Part shown: positions 23,721-35,700 of the stretch, one piece after another
Layout: each line of letters opens with the position of its first letter
How positions within the stretch are numbered: position 1 is the stretch's first letter
Assembly: GCA_015501055.1 (NCBI GenBank)
Contig: JADNYV010000162.1
Span: forward strand, 1 to 64,000
DNA from: Mucidula mucida
Taxonomy: Eukaryota; Basidiomycota; Agaricomycetes; Agaricales; Physalacriaceae
Direction of reading: 5' to 3'
Length of the DNA stretch: 64,000 nt
Program-made: the position numbers and the translations under genes
Notes under the pieces: model-generated
Database searches by the model: none
Seen by the model: the letters and a program-made list of their open reading frames with translations, nothing else
What the model was told of the DNA's origin: nothing

Positions 23721-25484
23721 GGCGGCAAAGGCGGCGACGCGTCGCTGTTCAAAGGAATAAGCCTTGTGCTCAGAGGAGATGATGTGGGCAGCAAGTCGCC
23801 AAATTAGGATGAACACGATCGACTTCTGCTGCCTCTGCCCATCATGTCGTTCCCGGCCTTATAATAACAACCGCCTTTCTTTACGTCTTTCACGCTTGGC
23901 TCTATCGACGCTGATGGATGTCTGTGGGTCCGTCCGTCCTCTGTCAGTTTTCGACAATGTGCCAGCCAAACACACACCTTGGGATTCCGTCTTCACTCAT
24001 TCTCGTCTGGTTTTACGGCGCCTTCTTCTCTGCAAAAATCCGAATTCTATTCTCGAGGAGTTGAGTAGGGCATCCTCTGGGAAACGTGCTAACCGTGCCT
24101 AGGATGACTCGCACCATTTCAACGCGCTGCTCAACGCCTCCCGAGACTTTCTCCAACTTTTGACCGCGGATCTCGACAAATTGAGTGATTGGACCAGACT
24201 GCGTCGCCATGACACGCACTACGCTCGGTGACTTTGTTGTTGTGGGCGACACATCCGGTAAACCGTGAAAATGGTCGATTTTCAGCATACGAACGGGATA
24301 CTGAGGCATACCAGCTAAAGGACACGACACGACGTGCTGAACGGAAACTCCCGCGTGCGTACAGCGCCAAAGTACGCTGTGCACTATCTTTATCGCGAAC
24401 AAATACTAACATTATTCCAGTCGAGAATGCGGAGACGACGGGGTGTTAGCAGACAAGTGAAGCGGAGACGAAGGTGAACATACTGCAAGTATACATACTG
24501 GCGGCGTCGACGATGAAGGGAAAACTGGCGGTAAGAGTGAAAGAAGGAATGGGACTGCATTCTGACGTTCCTTCAGAGATCGAATCCAGGTCCCCGCCGG
24601 ATGAATCTTCCCGTGTGTAAGAGCGATTCTTGCGCCCGATCGTTGCCGCTTCATTGCGGTCCCGTCTTGAAAACCCTTGTGGCGCACTACATGGGATACA
24701 ACTCTGCAATAATATATTCCTTGAAGTATTCGACTTACTAGTGACTCCTAGCGCGTCAGAGAGCGTTAAATGCAAGCCTTCTCAAAGTTTACTGAATGAG
24801 TCAAGGTACGTGTCGTCATCTTGCAATATTCCTCGCATCAGTTACCAAACCGCCCTGCAGTTGTCGGCTAATGGCAGTTTCTTACTGTTAAGCTACACTA
24901 CCTCATGATTCTGCTAGAACTACGATATGTGTCTCTATCGAGTCCTGATGATAATCCGCGTTGAACGATACCACGGGAGCGAAGATACCTTGAAAACAAG
25001 AAATTGGCCACAGTAAGCAGATTGATGCAACGGCGCGCGCATACCGCGCATGAGTCAGTTGTTCGGGCCCAGACGCCCGTGCACTAAATCAAACCTTACC
25101 TGGAAGTGGCTATAAAGGTCGATGAACTGCATGACCCATCTTTCTTCCCGCCGTTATGCTGTTGTGATCCTTGACAACTTGACCGCCGTGCGTAACCGCC
25201 TACTGGACACTGGGTCTTACATTGGAGTAGCCAACTTGTGTGCCTATGTCTCTGATTCAGTAGGTGCTATTTGCTGATTTAGGTGGTTCCAATCCCGATT
25301 GCTACTTGCATTCTGCCTTGATTCGCAAGCTTCAGTGCTACAAATGCGAGGCAGTACGGTATGTCTCAGTGACTCGCACCATATTCACTTATTCATTGTT
25401 TCGCTGTCCGTGTGTGCTGGGGCAAACACCACCGCTTTGGTGGCCCACGATGGGGACTGTGCGCGTGAATCCGGCTGGGGTTTA
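23721..25484. other. no supportable gene
   Basis: Short overlapping ORFs only (largest 129 codons, 24013-24402, minus) and no recognisable domain. No transposon ends found. Confidence 0.4.
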
Positions 25485-25553
25485 AACCGGGAACCTAGCT
25501 GTATAGCTAGGGGCACTCCTCTGCAAGGGAGATGCACCCGCCCAGCCCGGTTC
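25485..25553 (+). other. multi-stem inverted-repeat cluster
   Basis: AACCGGG (25485-25491) can pair with CCCGGTT near 25545. Enclosed are CCTAGCT-gtat-AGCTAGG and a stem built on CTCC/GGAG around TCTGCAA. The layout resembles a three-way junction. It is not a tRNA: there is no T-arm consensus and the D-like arm is wrong. It may be a structured RNA fragment, a SINE-like piece or chance. Confidence 0.35.
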
Positions 25554-25914
25554 ACGTTCGCAGTTGGTGTTTAGCCTGGTCTCCTGCCCGCCCTCCTTGG
25601 AGCAGCGCAAACAGCACCCGAGACACCTTTTTTTATTAGCTTTACTGCGAGAGCTTTGATGCTGTACTCGTCAGCCCGTGGGAGGACACCCCGCCTCGGC
25701 GATTTGAATCTCGGCCGAGAAGACCAGCTCGACTTAGCAACGCACTACGCTGGCACAATGGATTTGGGTTGAGTAGTTCAGAATCGCCTTATTAGGACGA
25801 GTATTGTACACAAACTGTCCAATACATGGAATTTGCCACCAAACTTCCGCTTTGAACACAGAATGCAAAGAGGAAGACATGTCGGCACAGCCACAGATCA
25901 TTGTTGTGAACTTG

Positions 25915-26824
25915 TAGGAATTCCTCTCCCTCAAACGCACCCTCCCTTGATGTTCAACACCCTCTTTATTTGTGGCGCAAAACCGGAGAACCACGCTCAT
26001 CGGGAGATAATCAACAGTACTAGTTCATCATCGTGCACATCACACTATACATGTTCCAGTTTCGTTAGAGCCTTCAAGTTCGTATTGTTGCCACTCACGA
26101 GGTTCCGATACTCGCTCCAAGTCTCTTTGTTTGAGTGTCTAGATGATGTTCTTATCTTTCCCATCCATCATCAACTGTGATTCCCCAGTCGTTCAGACTT
26201 ACTATCTCCATTATCACACTGTACACAAATGTTATCACACCGGGGGGCAAGAACGGCGGTCTTGCTCGAAACCACCACTCGAAACCGGAGGGGAGGAGGT
26301 TATACATAGCACCAGAGTTCCTCCGAATCCTCGATCCCTATTCATAAGTATTCTGAATTGCGTTACGCGTACCCGGCAGCACATGAGCCCTGCGCGCACT
26401 AAGTAAGGGCTTTTCTGAATGTATTGGAGAGGCGAAAAGGAACGAACCCACACCGGAGAGGAACTCCGCGACTTTCAATCAGTGCCCCCCATCGCCAAGG
26501 CGGTGGAGTGTAAATCTTGATACTCATACTCATACTCCGTTACGTTGGAAGAAGAAGGGCGGATAGACATTAAATACTTAGAGGAAGCCGCGTATTATGG
26601 AACAGGAAGTAGTATTGGGTTCGTCATACCGTAATACCGCGCCGCCATACTCCAGTACGAATTTGAAGCTGCCTTCAACAATGATGCTGATGATCATCCG
26701 AGGCTATTCGGATTGAACCCGCCATTGATCTCGAGCCAGCCTGATGATGCTGTCATCAACTGAGGACTGTGTACCACATCGATGTGCAGGTGATCATCAC
26801 GATATGCTGGAACGAGATCAGCAC
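25915..26824 (+). repeat. 0.9-kb direct duplication, copy B (copy A at 17030-17936)
   Basis: Same unit as at 17 kb, in the same orientation about 8.9 kb away. The 87-codon frame at 26143-26406 is identical in sequence to 17256-17519. Flanking DNA on both sides is unrelated between the copies. Confidence 0.9.
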
Positions 26825-26959
26825 TGAGGTGGCATTTTGATCATGCAGACAGACGCTATACAGGATGGAAAGACTGACACTACGGAGAATGGGCCGGGTT
26901 CGACAGATATAACACATATCAAACACATACCCAAAACAGTGTGTGATTGCGGTCCCACA

Positions 26960-27400
26960 ACGTGAAAAAAACTGGGCCAAAAAATTATGATTTTATTTAG
27001 TTTCCGGATGTCCACAACACTATAGAAACAATGTGTGTTCCTTGTGTTACTGTGCGCCGATAACGACTCCAAACCACCCTGTTTTAGTCAAGTTTGAGGG
27101 CAAAAAAATCACCCCAAACACTTCTTGTTACCGTTTGGTGTTTGATATAGCTAAAAACGGTCGAAAACTCAGTGTTCTTCAGTTCTTTTCGAATGCCGAC
27201 ATCATGCCGGAAACTCGGAGTTTTTGCCCGGTTTAGACAGGGTGACAACGGCCGCACAACACAGTGTGTTCCTTGTAAATTCAATGGTTGAACAACACGG
27301 CCAAAACTTTCTATTTGTGATGGGTTTTTGCATTTCATAAACCAGGCCAAAACCGCCTGTTTTTCCCATGTTTTTGAGGTAGGGAAAACTCAGACCCATC
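26960..27400. repeat. A/T-run-rich region with two diverged internal copies
   Basis: Words such as GTGTGTTCCTTGT and CC(A/G)CCTGTTTT...AAGTTTGAGG or ATGTTTTTGAGG recur about 250-280 bp apart (near 27028-27105 and 27262-27380). No coding content recognised. Confidence 0.45.
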
Positions 27401-27464
27401 CGGATAGCCGGTTAACCGGACCCGGACAGCCGGACATCTTGACCCTCGACCACGAAAGTGGGCG

Positions 27465-27735
27465 AGCAATGCCAGCGCAGGACGTGTTTCTCTCATCCAA
27501 TAACTTCTCTCAAACGAATCTCCTCGTCTCCGACACGGACCCTACGTGGATGTACTGCCGTCAAGGCAATAAGTGCATGGTTTTCGCTGTCAACCCCGGC
27601 GACAAGTTTGATCAGCTCTAAGTCTACTGCAACGGGAGGGAACGCTACGGATACCTCTTCTACCACCGGGGCCGCCACTGCTATCGTCACTGTCACCGTC
27701 TCTGGCTCAGTCGCGACTCGCGACCACGACTGACT
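27465..27735 (+). pseudogene. cupredoxin-like extracellular protein fragment
   Basis: The frame reads DTDPTWMYCRQGNKCMVFAV then NPGDKFDQL and a stop. This resembles the C-terminal half of fungal serine-rich extracellular cupredoxins (a W-x-YC...C-MVFAVNP block). Shifting by one base at the TAA continues as KSTATGGNATDTSSTTGAAT, the Thr/Ser-rich low-complexity tail expected in this family. The N-terminal half, with signal peptide and first copper ligand, is absent upstream. It is a truncated, frameshifted relic. Confidence 0.55.
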
Positions 27736-28589
27736 CAACGACCGCGCCAGCATCTACCCCTACCCCTGGCTGTTCCTCTTCTTCTGGCACAGACCAGACC
27801 ACAAGGTTATTGCCTTTTCGTTCCCATCGCTCAACGTTCAACGTCTACGACGCGTTGGACGATGCTCAGAATCCGGGTCGGACGATCCGAACAGCGATCA
27901 AGTGCTGTTTGGAGTCATCATTCTCCTCCATAAACCACGACCATCACCAACATCACGACACGCTCGCCACCCTCCTCTACTCTCATCCCCGACGCCGTCG
28001 GCATCACCTTCTCGACGCGTCAAAAGCGTCACCCTTTCTCGCCGCAAACAATATGAAGAGGAACCCGTCCCGAGCTGCATGCACTACGCCAAAACATGCC
28101 ACACGCTCCGACATCACATCCGCCGCTCTCAGCGTCAGATCCACCTCCAATATCCGGGTCCAGGTACCAGCTATCCACCACCATTTTCTCTCGCAGCGAG
28201 GCGCCCAAGACGCGTGATGCACAAGAGAGAGAAATGATTGAACGGGAACGCGCCGAACGCGAACGTGTCTGTCTCATGGACCAACGAGATCCCAAGCGTC
28301 AAATGGCCTCATTTCAAGTCCACGATGAAGAGCCTGTTCGAGACCTACCTGGACGTCGTACACTTGAAAGTAGGCGGTGGCGTCGGGTTGAACTCCAGTG
28401 GAGGGCATTCTCAAATGTGCGTCTATTCTTACTTCTGATATTTTTTAACTGAGAAGGTCCAAAGATGTCCATCCGGACAGACAGAACTGGGGCCATCGTC
28501 GCTCGCCCCTCTCGTGCCGCCGTTGAGACTGAGTCGCGGCTCCGATGCGCAAAACGTTGATGAACGGGGGTCCCGGAGGCAATCCTGCC
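27736..28589. other. open but unrecognised reading frames
   Basis: Three overlapping plus frames are open for over 100 codons because of low-complexity composition, but none shows a domain. The 22 bp at 27887-27908 recur as an exact reverse complement near 38290 at the edge of the LINE relic, so part of this may be retrotransposon-derived. Confidence 0.35.
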
Positions 28590-28983
28590 TCGGTGACTGG
28601 CCAGAAACATGGATACATCTACGACGACGGTTCAAGAAGGCGATTTCATGGGACTATGTCCGGTCTGGAAATACGAGCTTCCCTCTTCGTGTCATAATAC
28701 GGTAACACCACTCGCAGCGTAAGTCTTGACATTCATCGCGCCGTGTAGAGGGAAGAACACCGCTGAGGATTTCCCGGTTCAGTGGTTCTCACTCAGGATT
28801 CGTCTGGTGTAAGTTCATTTCTCGAAATACATCAACAACGAGTATCTCATGAATCTTAGCACTCATCGTTTGCCGGCTCGTCAAATTGTACGGATACGTA
28901 TATTCAAGCGTACTTCGAGAAGGCACAGTCTGTTCTAGCCAGCATCTCGTCTGCGGACGACTACTTTTTGAAAACAATGTAGC
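28590..28983 (+). pseudogene. peptidase S33 / TAP-like protein C-terminal relic
   Basis: Pieces read in order: CLGDWPETW, RFKKAISWDYVRSGNTSFPL, then after a small indel NTVTPLAA with a GTAAGT donor, EDFP, SVVLTQDSSG with a perfect GTGTAAGT donor, and after the intron HSSFAGSSNCTDTYIQAYFE. In the tripeptidyl-aminopeptidase-like S33 family the same order is found: a CxxW block, GNTxDPVTPL with the catalytic Asp, then SVVL..GH with the catalytic His. Here the Asp-containing GNTADP is damaged and at least two indels break the frame. An aminopeptidase-like secreted enzyme once stood here. Confidence 0.6.
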
Positions 28984-29269
28984 CCATATTGCCAGAGATT
29001 GTCTTGCGGAAAATTTCGACCTCACGAAAGGATCCTAGCGCGTTAGAATGGTTACTAGCAAAAGCTGACATTCAGTACTGGCATTGCTTCAGCGCGGAAC
29101 TCCAATACTAGCTGACAGCAGTGGACACCGTCACCAGGAACATCGAACAGCGTGTCACCCTCAGAAACCTTGGTGCCTCCGTCGACACCGCATCCGACCC
29201 ACGCATCGATACGTCGGGGCCACGGCTTAGCCTGGAGATCTCAGAGAGCCCGGCGAGCGTACGTGCGCG

Positions 29270-29450
29270 CATGCCCGAGAAGGCGTGTATTGAGCCTCTG
29301 CATAAGCGAAGGAATGCTAGCGTCCGGCGGCGGTGACCGTCGGATCGTTGTTTGGGATTTTCAACATATCCATATTCTCCAAGTCATCTAGGACCACGAG
29401 GATAGCGTTATGTGTGTCCGGTTTGACGAGAAGCGTCGTGTTCCAAAGGT
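29270..29450 (+). pseudogene. WD40-repeat relic
   Basis: LASGGGDRRIVVWDF followed, after a TAG, by DHEDSVMCVRFDEKR matches the end of one WD40 blade and the start of the next, as in F-box/WD proteins. No further blades can be read nearby. The stop and the missing repeats make it a fragment. Confidence 0.45.
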
Positions 29451-30431
29451 GACTAACAACTTATCGTGGCTGACTGTTTATTAATGTTCTATCCTAGACC
29501 GCCCATCCTCGGCACCTGCGCTCTGCACAATGATGTCGTCTGCCACCGATCTGCGACTGCTCCTACAAGTAAGCGCCTCGCGTTCGCCAGCAACCTCTCG
29601 GTATACGATACGTTCGGTGCGAACGTCTACGATCAGAGAAGGGTACAAGTTGCTAGTCGGATCACTTGGTTTTGCCTGATCCGGCACTTGGCCTCTTACC
29701 GCGACGCTCCACACACCGTTCCACGCCCTGGCGACGATGTGACGACCTCAAGACAATCAGCGCCAACATCGGATACAATGGAAGACGTACGACCCGTCGA
29801 ACACGCGATCCTTCCGGAATCAGTGGGATGTTCAAGGAAAGCTTTCATTTAAATCATACTAAAAGTTTCTTGACTCACTGTGAATTAGGGTTTCGAGAAC
29901 CTTCATGTTGACGGTTTCACGCCTGGTTACTGCTGTAACCAGTGAGCCTCGTGTAATGGTAAGTGCGGATCCTTCGTGATACTTAAACTTTCTTGACTCG
30001 ATGTTCGGCGGTCATAGGAAGGGATTTCGCGCATTACTGGAGTCCTCTGGTGCTCGGAGGAGGTGGTTTCGATGTTGGGGATGTGGGCGGCAATGGTAGC
30101 GCCCTCCCCAACGTAGTAGCACAACGTGAGTTTTAGTTCAAGTTCATTTTCAAGAAGACTTAGTTCATTCACCCAGCCTCATCCTCGCGGTACACACTAT
30201 GTATCTACGTCGTTTTCGAATCGACTTGTATCTATTCTTCTACAGCGCGCGAAAATCTCAACCGGCCGTAACCTCACCCGAACTCATCGAGCGTGCAAGG
30301 CGCGCCGTTCTTGCTCCCCTGGCGGCAGCTGAAGAGCTCAAGAAGTTAGCATATCGTCTAATTTGATTATCGGGAACGAGGAAGATCCGAATGGATGAAA
30401 GCTACGGTACATTGAGTACGTTGTAGCCAGA
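29451..30431. other. no supportable gene
   Basis: Short ORFs only; the largest is 128 codons at 29466-29852, with no recognised domain. Confidence 0.4.
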
Positions 30432-31011
30432 ATGGGCGCTAATTTCTCCATACTGCGTGCTACCGGCCCCGAAGCAAACGTGTTCCAGGCCGTCGAAGCT
30501 CCTCACGCAATTCTCCCTCGCTGGAATCCCGAGTCAGTCCTGTCGTCCTCGCGAAATGGACGAAAACTTACTAATCTCAACAACTCGATAAGAATTTCGA
30601 CATCCAGCGGTCGACTCCACTGGGTACAACATTGATTCGATATATCAAGTCTTCAACTTGGTCAGATACCGCGGATTTAACGATGCCAAGAAGAGGTACG
30701 TCACCTCGAAGTTCAACATGTGTGGCGTCTAGAAACTCTGCTGCTACGTGATAGACCCTTCTTGATGCCGCAGGAAGGGGCGACATCGACAACCGAGCTC
30801 TTATTTCTGGCAACGAGATCTCTGTGATGGCGTTAGTCGCGCAAATCCCAACGAAAACACTCCCGGCTTACTTGGACACATTCCTTTACTCGCTGCCGCT
30901 TACAGCAGAGAACGCGGATCACAACCAACGTTGTTTGAACAACTCGGAGCTTCTGACCTCTCTATTTCCCTGGTTCTCGCGTCAGGAAGGAGGAACGATC
31001 AAACTGACAAG
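30432..31011 (+). CDS. hypothetical protein, three or more exons
   Basis: I do not recognise this gene. Exons 30432-30536, 30593-30695 and 30774-31011 join in consistent phase (0, then 1) at GT..AG introns of 56 and 78 nt. The start is ATGGGCGCTAATTTC, giving MGANFS, which looks like an N-myristoylation signal but may be chance. The chained product reads ILRATGPEANVFQAVEAP, ALVAQIPTKTLPAYLDTFLY and FPWFSRQEGGTIKLT. The last exon ends at a strong GTACGT donor, so further exons should lie downstream, and the end given is only the last exon found. It converges on the RING gene. Composition is protein-like, but there is no domain evidence, so the model is tentative. Confidence 0.4.
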
Positions 31012-31216
31012 GTACGTACCTCATCAAATCTTTCTCAAATTTTCGGCTCATGCGAGCATCCAGATCTTCGATCTCTTTGATGACATTGTTCCTCATCCGG
31101 AGGACTGCCGTTTCCAAGGTAGTGCACGATTTAGGTACGTACTTCATCATGGAGCTATATATATTGTATTTCTGTCACACAATCTAGTTCTTCATTGCCT
31201 CTACGATAATGCGTCC

Positions 31217-32075
31217 TCACGGCTCAGGCTTCAACAAGGCCGCACTGAGATTCCTGAAATCCAGACAAACAACTACATCTGAAACATCCTTTCGACACAT
31301 TGGACACTGGCTGCATCGCTTCATGCATTCCTCGCAGCAGCTGTGTCCACACATTGCTCTGGTCACATTTTCTTCTGAGCGTCAGATGCTCAACAAAAGT
31401 GAGTGAAACGGCTTACGTGACCGGAATCTTGCTATCTCCATAGTCCTCTGTGCAGATAGCACACCGAATCAGTGGGTTGACGGCATGCTTTAGTTGGTCC
31501 ATGAAATTCTCCTGGGATTTAATAACCTCGGTAGCACTAGCCATGTGCAATTCAAGCGCCAACACTCTCTACACCGGAGGTTAGGGTACATTCAGCTCAG
31601 AATTAAAATTCACACGTCTCTTAGAATTGTAACCTCTGCATCGCGCTGCGCATCCCGACTTTGAAAGGCAAGATACATGCGACGCTGGTCTTCCTCGCAT
31701 TCGTCCAAACTTCGTTGTAGCTCATTGCGAGTCTGGAAGAAAGGTAAGTCGTGCGCATATCTTGCCGAGCTGACGCACCTTTTCAGTATGTACGACAGCT
31801 CTTGTAAGGGCCTCGACTTGGCTGCTCATTGCGTCACTTCTTGCCTCTGCATCCCGCTTCAGCTGTCTCGTCATATCCAACGTCTAGGCCTAAGTAAGAA
31901 CTGGAAGTATGAGCTTGAGACGCTTACTGACTAGCTTTGTCCTAACAAGATCTTTCCTCAACCTGTCTGCTTCATCTGAACTATATCTGCATTCAGAATC
32001 CTGGGATGATGCTGTAAAGGTCTCAGATGGCAAGGCTCCATCAAACGTTTGCCGAAACGGGGTTGACTTGCTCAT
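31217..32075 (-). CDS. coiled-coil RING-finger protein (probable E3 ubiquitin ligase)
   Basis: Five short exons chain in phase from ATG at 32075 to TGA at 31217-31219, giving about 219 aa. Introns are about 44-58 nt. The N-terminal two thirds are charged and coiled-coil-like (DEADRLRKDLVRTK, LKRDAEARSDAMSSQVEAL, NELQRSLDECEEDQRRM). The C-terminus carries a RING-HC finger split by the last intron: CAICTEDYGDSKIPVT, then AMCGHSCCEECMKRC and SQCPMCRKDV. This gives C-x2-C, C-x-H-x2-C-x2-C and C-x2-C, the zinc ligands of a RING domain. RING proteins usually recruit E2 enzymes for ubiquitin transfer, with substrates chosen by other regions, here perhaps the coiled coil. No single ORF reveals this gene; the RING appears only after splicing. 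Confidence 0.8.
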
Positions 32076-33976
32076 GAAGGGGCGATTAAAGCTAGGCTGG
32101 ATTTCTACTTGCTTTATATTATAAATTTCACAAAGGGATCAGTCAAGGATAGTTTGAAAGGCATCTTTATGTTAGAGATTAAAAGGCGTGATAAGTATCA
32201 GCCTGTGAAAGGGAACAGAGGTGGGAGAGAGACTCTAGAATATAGAAGCGCCACTGTCTTAGAAAGAAAACTTTTGATCAGACCATTAGTCGAATTCGGA
32301 AAAGAGGTGAGCCTACTAATTTCGCCGCAACGATGGCAGGACCTTCGGGTCTCGTCCCTTCTCCCCTACTATGTCTTCCTCTGCGTCTATTTCTCTAAGC
32401 TAGCAAACACCCTTCCCTCTGACAGCATTCTAAGACGACCCTCGTGATCCTCTCTAACGCCTTCTAGCGCTGCGGGCTGTAAGGTCACGCTTATTTCTCG
32501 GTCATTCCTTCGTGGTCCTACTCACAGCGCCATGCAGTTTCTCGATCCAAATGCCGTCCGGTCACCGAAGCAAACTTGTGTTCAAACTCCCATAATCAAT
32601 TGGTTCAGCATGTACTCACTGTCGTTCCGCCGTCACCGAATAGTCGTCCTCTGAAAAACGTTTGACATCACCAATGGTCTCATCTATTAGATATACCAGC
32701 AACGCGATTGAGACAACGTTCATTCGAGGCAGCATGGTTAGAAGTGTTGCCAATAGGAGATGGTCCTGTATTCGCGTGTTGTCCTCGTCTATTGATAACC
32801 GCAATAATAAGTACGTTTTCTTCGTTTTCTGCTTCACAGCTGTTGATTTTTTCCAGGCATCGCAGATACAGAGCCAACCCTCCCTCGACCACCCACTTCA
32901 CAACTACTTCAGCACTGGCAGCTGTGCAGCAACAGCAATGGCGGTCGCTTCCACGATGACACTTCCTCCATCCATGATGCTTCCCATATCCCCCTCGCTG
33001 GTGAGGTGCCTTGGGAGGTTCGACTCCTCCGAGGGGGAATCATACACCTCTTATCCACTCAGCCTATGTCCTACGGCCATGTTCTCACGTCGTGCACGCT
33101 TCCAGTCGTTTTTCTTTCTCAGGATCCTCCGCTCTACATTCGTACATGTACGTTAAACAATCCTTGTTGAATTTCCTCGAATGAACGCTCATCCTCTCTT
33201 CTCGAGCAGGGGCTAGAAGAACTCGACTTCCCTACACGTGCGGCTCACGACCCTAAAGTTCTCACATGAATCAGGAAAAGAGTACGGCAACGAAGATGGG
33301 ATCAAGACGTCGTACAGGCCACCGGGAGGATACTGATTTGTCCAATGGGATCCTTGAACTTGCGACTCTTCAACGACCGAGGCGCCTCGCCTGAGCGATA
33401 CGGTTATCCTCGTCCGTAGTGGTGGTGATCGAGTAATACGTGCACCGGTTTGGCAGAGTCCTGATAACGGCAGTCGACGCATTCGTCTGCGTCAGGAGCC
33501 AAGCATCGCGTCGTGGTCGCAGAAGTAAAGGCAGAGAGTTAAGATAATCCGTCGTTATCACCATCGTCGAACGGGCTAGCGCCTTCTGACATGTCGTCAG
33601 AGCCTGCTGTTGATGATTCGTTAGGTGGTTATCGGATTTGCAGATCACTGACCGTTCTAAAATCTGCGTGCTGTGTTGCTTAAGGATAAGAATATTATTC
33701 AGGCTCTGTGTACTAATGACTTACATGTGGTTTTGGACAATGTGAGTCTGAACTAGCCGCCGGCGATGAATATGGAGATTTTGCGCGACGAGGTCTTCCC
33801 TGGCGCTTTCGATTAGGGAAATTCAAAGTCGACTGGGACTGAGTATTCAGTCTGAACCGCGAAACACACCGACTTCTTATGACCTGCATGCCCATTATCC
33901 AGCTGGAGAGCGCTTCCGCCCCAGATGCACTAATTGATTTTGAAAGTGAGTTGAACTGGTCGCGCGCGAGAAACAG
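32076..33976. other. no recognisable gene
   Basis: Open frames on both strands, up to 164 codons at 32662-33156, are Ser/Thr/Pro-rich and lack recognisable motifs. Possible exons with GT..AG borders occur (for example 32818-32866) but I could not build a gene. Confidence 0.35.
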
Positions 33977-35277
33977 ATGTCGGGCCAGCGGAGTATCTCG
34001 GAGATTTCTGATAGTCTGTCTGGTCTGATCAGTGTCTGGCCAACAGCGAAGAAACCCGTGTCTACCGTTCCTACAGCAGATGCCCCGCTGAAGGCAAGCG
34101 ACGGCCCAAGCTCAGGCGGGCGACTTCACGTGCCGTCGCGTTGGATACCTCAGAGTGAACCACTAGTAATTGTGGAGGAGGCTGAGCCTTCGGAGCGTCC
34201 CCTATCAGATGTGAATCTTCGAGATGAGGAAAGATCTGACCCTCGGAGTCGTTTTGATGACATCAAATGCAGGTAATGAGGTGAGGAAGAGATGTTCAAG
34301 TTCGAATTTGACCAGTCATCCTGTTTGCAACTTCTGGATTGTGGAACTCCCCGCAGACGGCCCAGTTCAAGGTGAATAGGCAAATAATTCTGTTTCTGGA
34401 TCTGGCACTAGAGCCTGAGAAGGAAGATCCTGTGGACGATCCGTTGGCATCAACATTCCAATTTGTGGTCAAGTAGTCCTACGCGTCCAGCTAATGCTAC
34501 GCTGTCGTCAGCGGTTCCTTCACGGATGGAGATGATCAGCAGCCCGGAAATCCTGCTGGGCCATCGGTGACAGCCAGAACGAGCAAAGAAAGTCAGCCAA
34601 ATACACCCGAAGGAGTCAATCACCAAGCTGAGCCCAAGGCAAGAGACACGAAATCTCTCCGAAAACGTAGCATTCTCCAAGTCGAAGATAACTGACGTGG
34701 CGACGTCAATAACACTGTTATTATTAAGTAAGAGTCCGCTCAAATTAAGACAAGAATGCCTACCATTCGAATCTACTGGATTCTTGCCTTACAGGTCAAC
34801 TCGCAGTAGTAACAGCATCAACATGATGCTAACAAAACGGCGTACCTCGCAGTTCAGTCATTTTCCGTGTCCTGATATAATATGACTGAATCAATGGAAC
34901 AGGCAACAAGAGCAGTTGAGGGCTTACTCAGATTCACGGTCTTCACGCGGCATTGAAAACCTGTCAATGGTCAGCATTTTTTCATCGCCATCACAAGAAG
35001 ATGAAGACTTGCCCGTGGAAAAGCCTCACGAAGCCTCACGACTTGACGGTGGTCGACCCAGCCTTTCAGATGAGTTGGTCAATGATGAAGCGCAGATATA
35101 TCACTGAGTTCTATGGTAAGAAGGGAGGAGAGCTGGCCAGCAGTCAGCCTGGAGAAGAACTCGAAATCAAGCTGACATACTTCGTCCTCGGCTACAAGGG
35201 CATTCCGACTATCATCCTACCAAAGCGTACGACGCTCAGCTCGTCAAGAACGTGGTGTCACCGTGTCAGTCCCGGAC
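33977..35277 (+). CDS. hypothetical locus interrupted by a MITE
   Basis: Not recognised. A first exon-like frame, 33977-34276, starts MSGQRSISEISDSLSGLISV and is Ser/Pro/acidic. Later frames near 34500-34690 (Gly/Pro/Lys-rich) and 34916-35107 (acidic, ending DELVNDEAQIYH) have similar disordered composition. The frame 34953-35277 continues through ELEIKLTYFVLGYKGIPTII up to the MITE insertion point. Exon joins were not resolved. The product, if real, is a largely disordered protein. The insertion would truncate it. Confidence 0.3.
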
Positions 35278-35700
35278 TAGGGATCCGAACCGTAACCGTA
35301 TACGGTTACGGCCGTATGCTTTACGGTGCATTACGGTCTGAAGCCGTCCCGGACCCGTAACCGTAAAGATGCCTTCAAGACCACTTACGGTACGGTTACA
35401 GGTAACCGTTACGGCGTCCATACGGGTGGGGGATTGGACTCTGGAGGCCGTGGTACGCCATCCAGACAATGAGGATTAGTTGGGGTAGCGATCTGAGGCC
35501 AAGAGAGGTACGTGGAATGGCTACAGCACGCTGTGGGGCATGATCTGGCGACGCCACACTGGTACGGGCACCTGCCACCCGTAACCCGTACCGGTCCCGT
35601 AACCGTATGGGGGCGTGTCACCAAGGCATACGGGACGGTACGGGTACCCGTACAACCCGTAACCGTAAGCCGTATTGTACGGTTACGGTGCGGATCCCTA
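35278..35700. mobile_element. hAT-like MITE (non-autonomous) with 8-bp TSD
   Basis: The ends are TAGGGATCCGAACCGTAACC on the left and, in reverse complement, TAGGGATCCGCACCGTAACC on the right, with one mismatch in the first 23 bp. The flanks are TCCCGGAC at 35270-35277 and 35701-35708, a perfect 8-bp duplication. The 423-bp interior is packed with CCGTAACCGTA/TACGGTTACGG words in both orientations and encodes nothing. The TAGGGAT start, 8-bp TSD and subterminal motif class match the 4.1-kb element at 4305, which may be its source family. Confidence 0.9.

Noticed and set aside
25485..25553. tRNA-like gene
   Set aside because: The acceptor-like stem is present, but the D-like arm has a 7-bp stem with a 4-nt loop, the anticodon loop is not 7 nt, and there is no GTTCRANNC T-arm/B-box.
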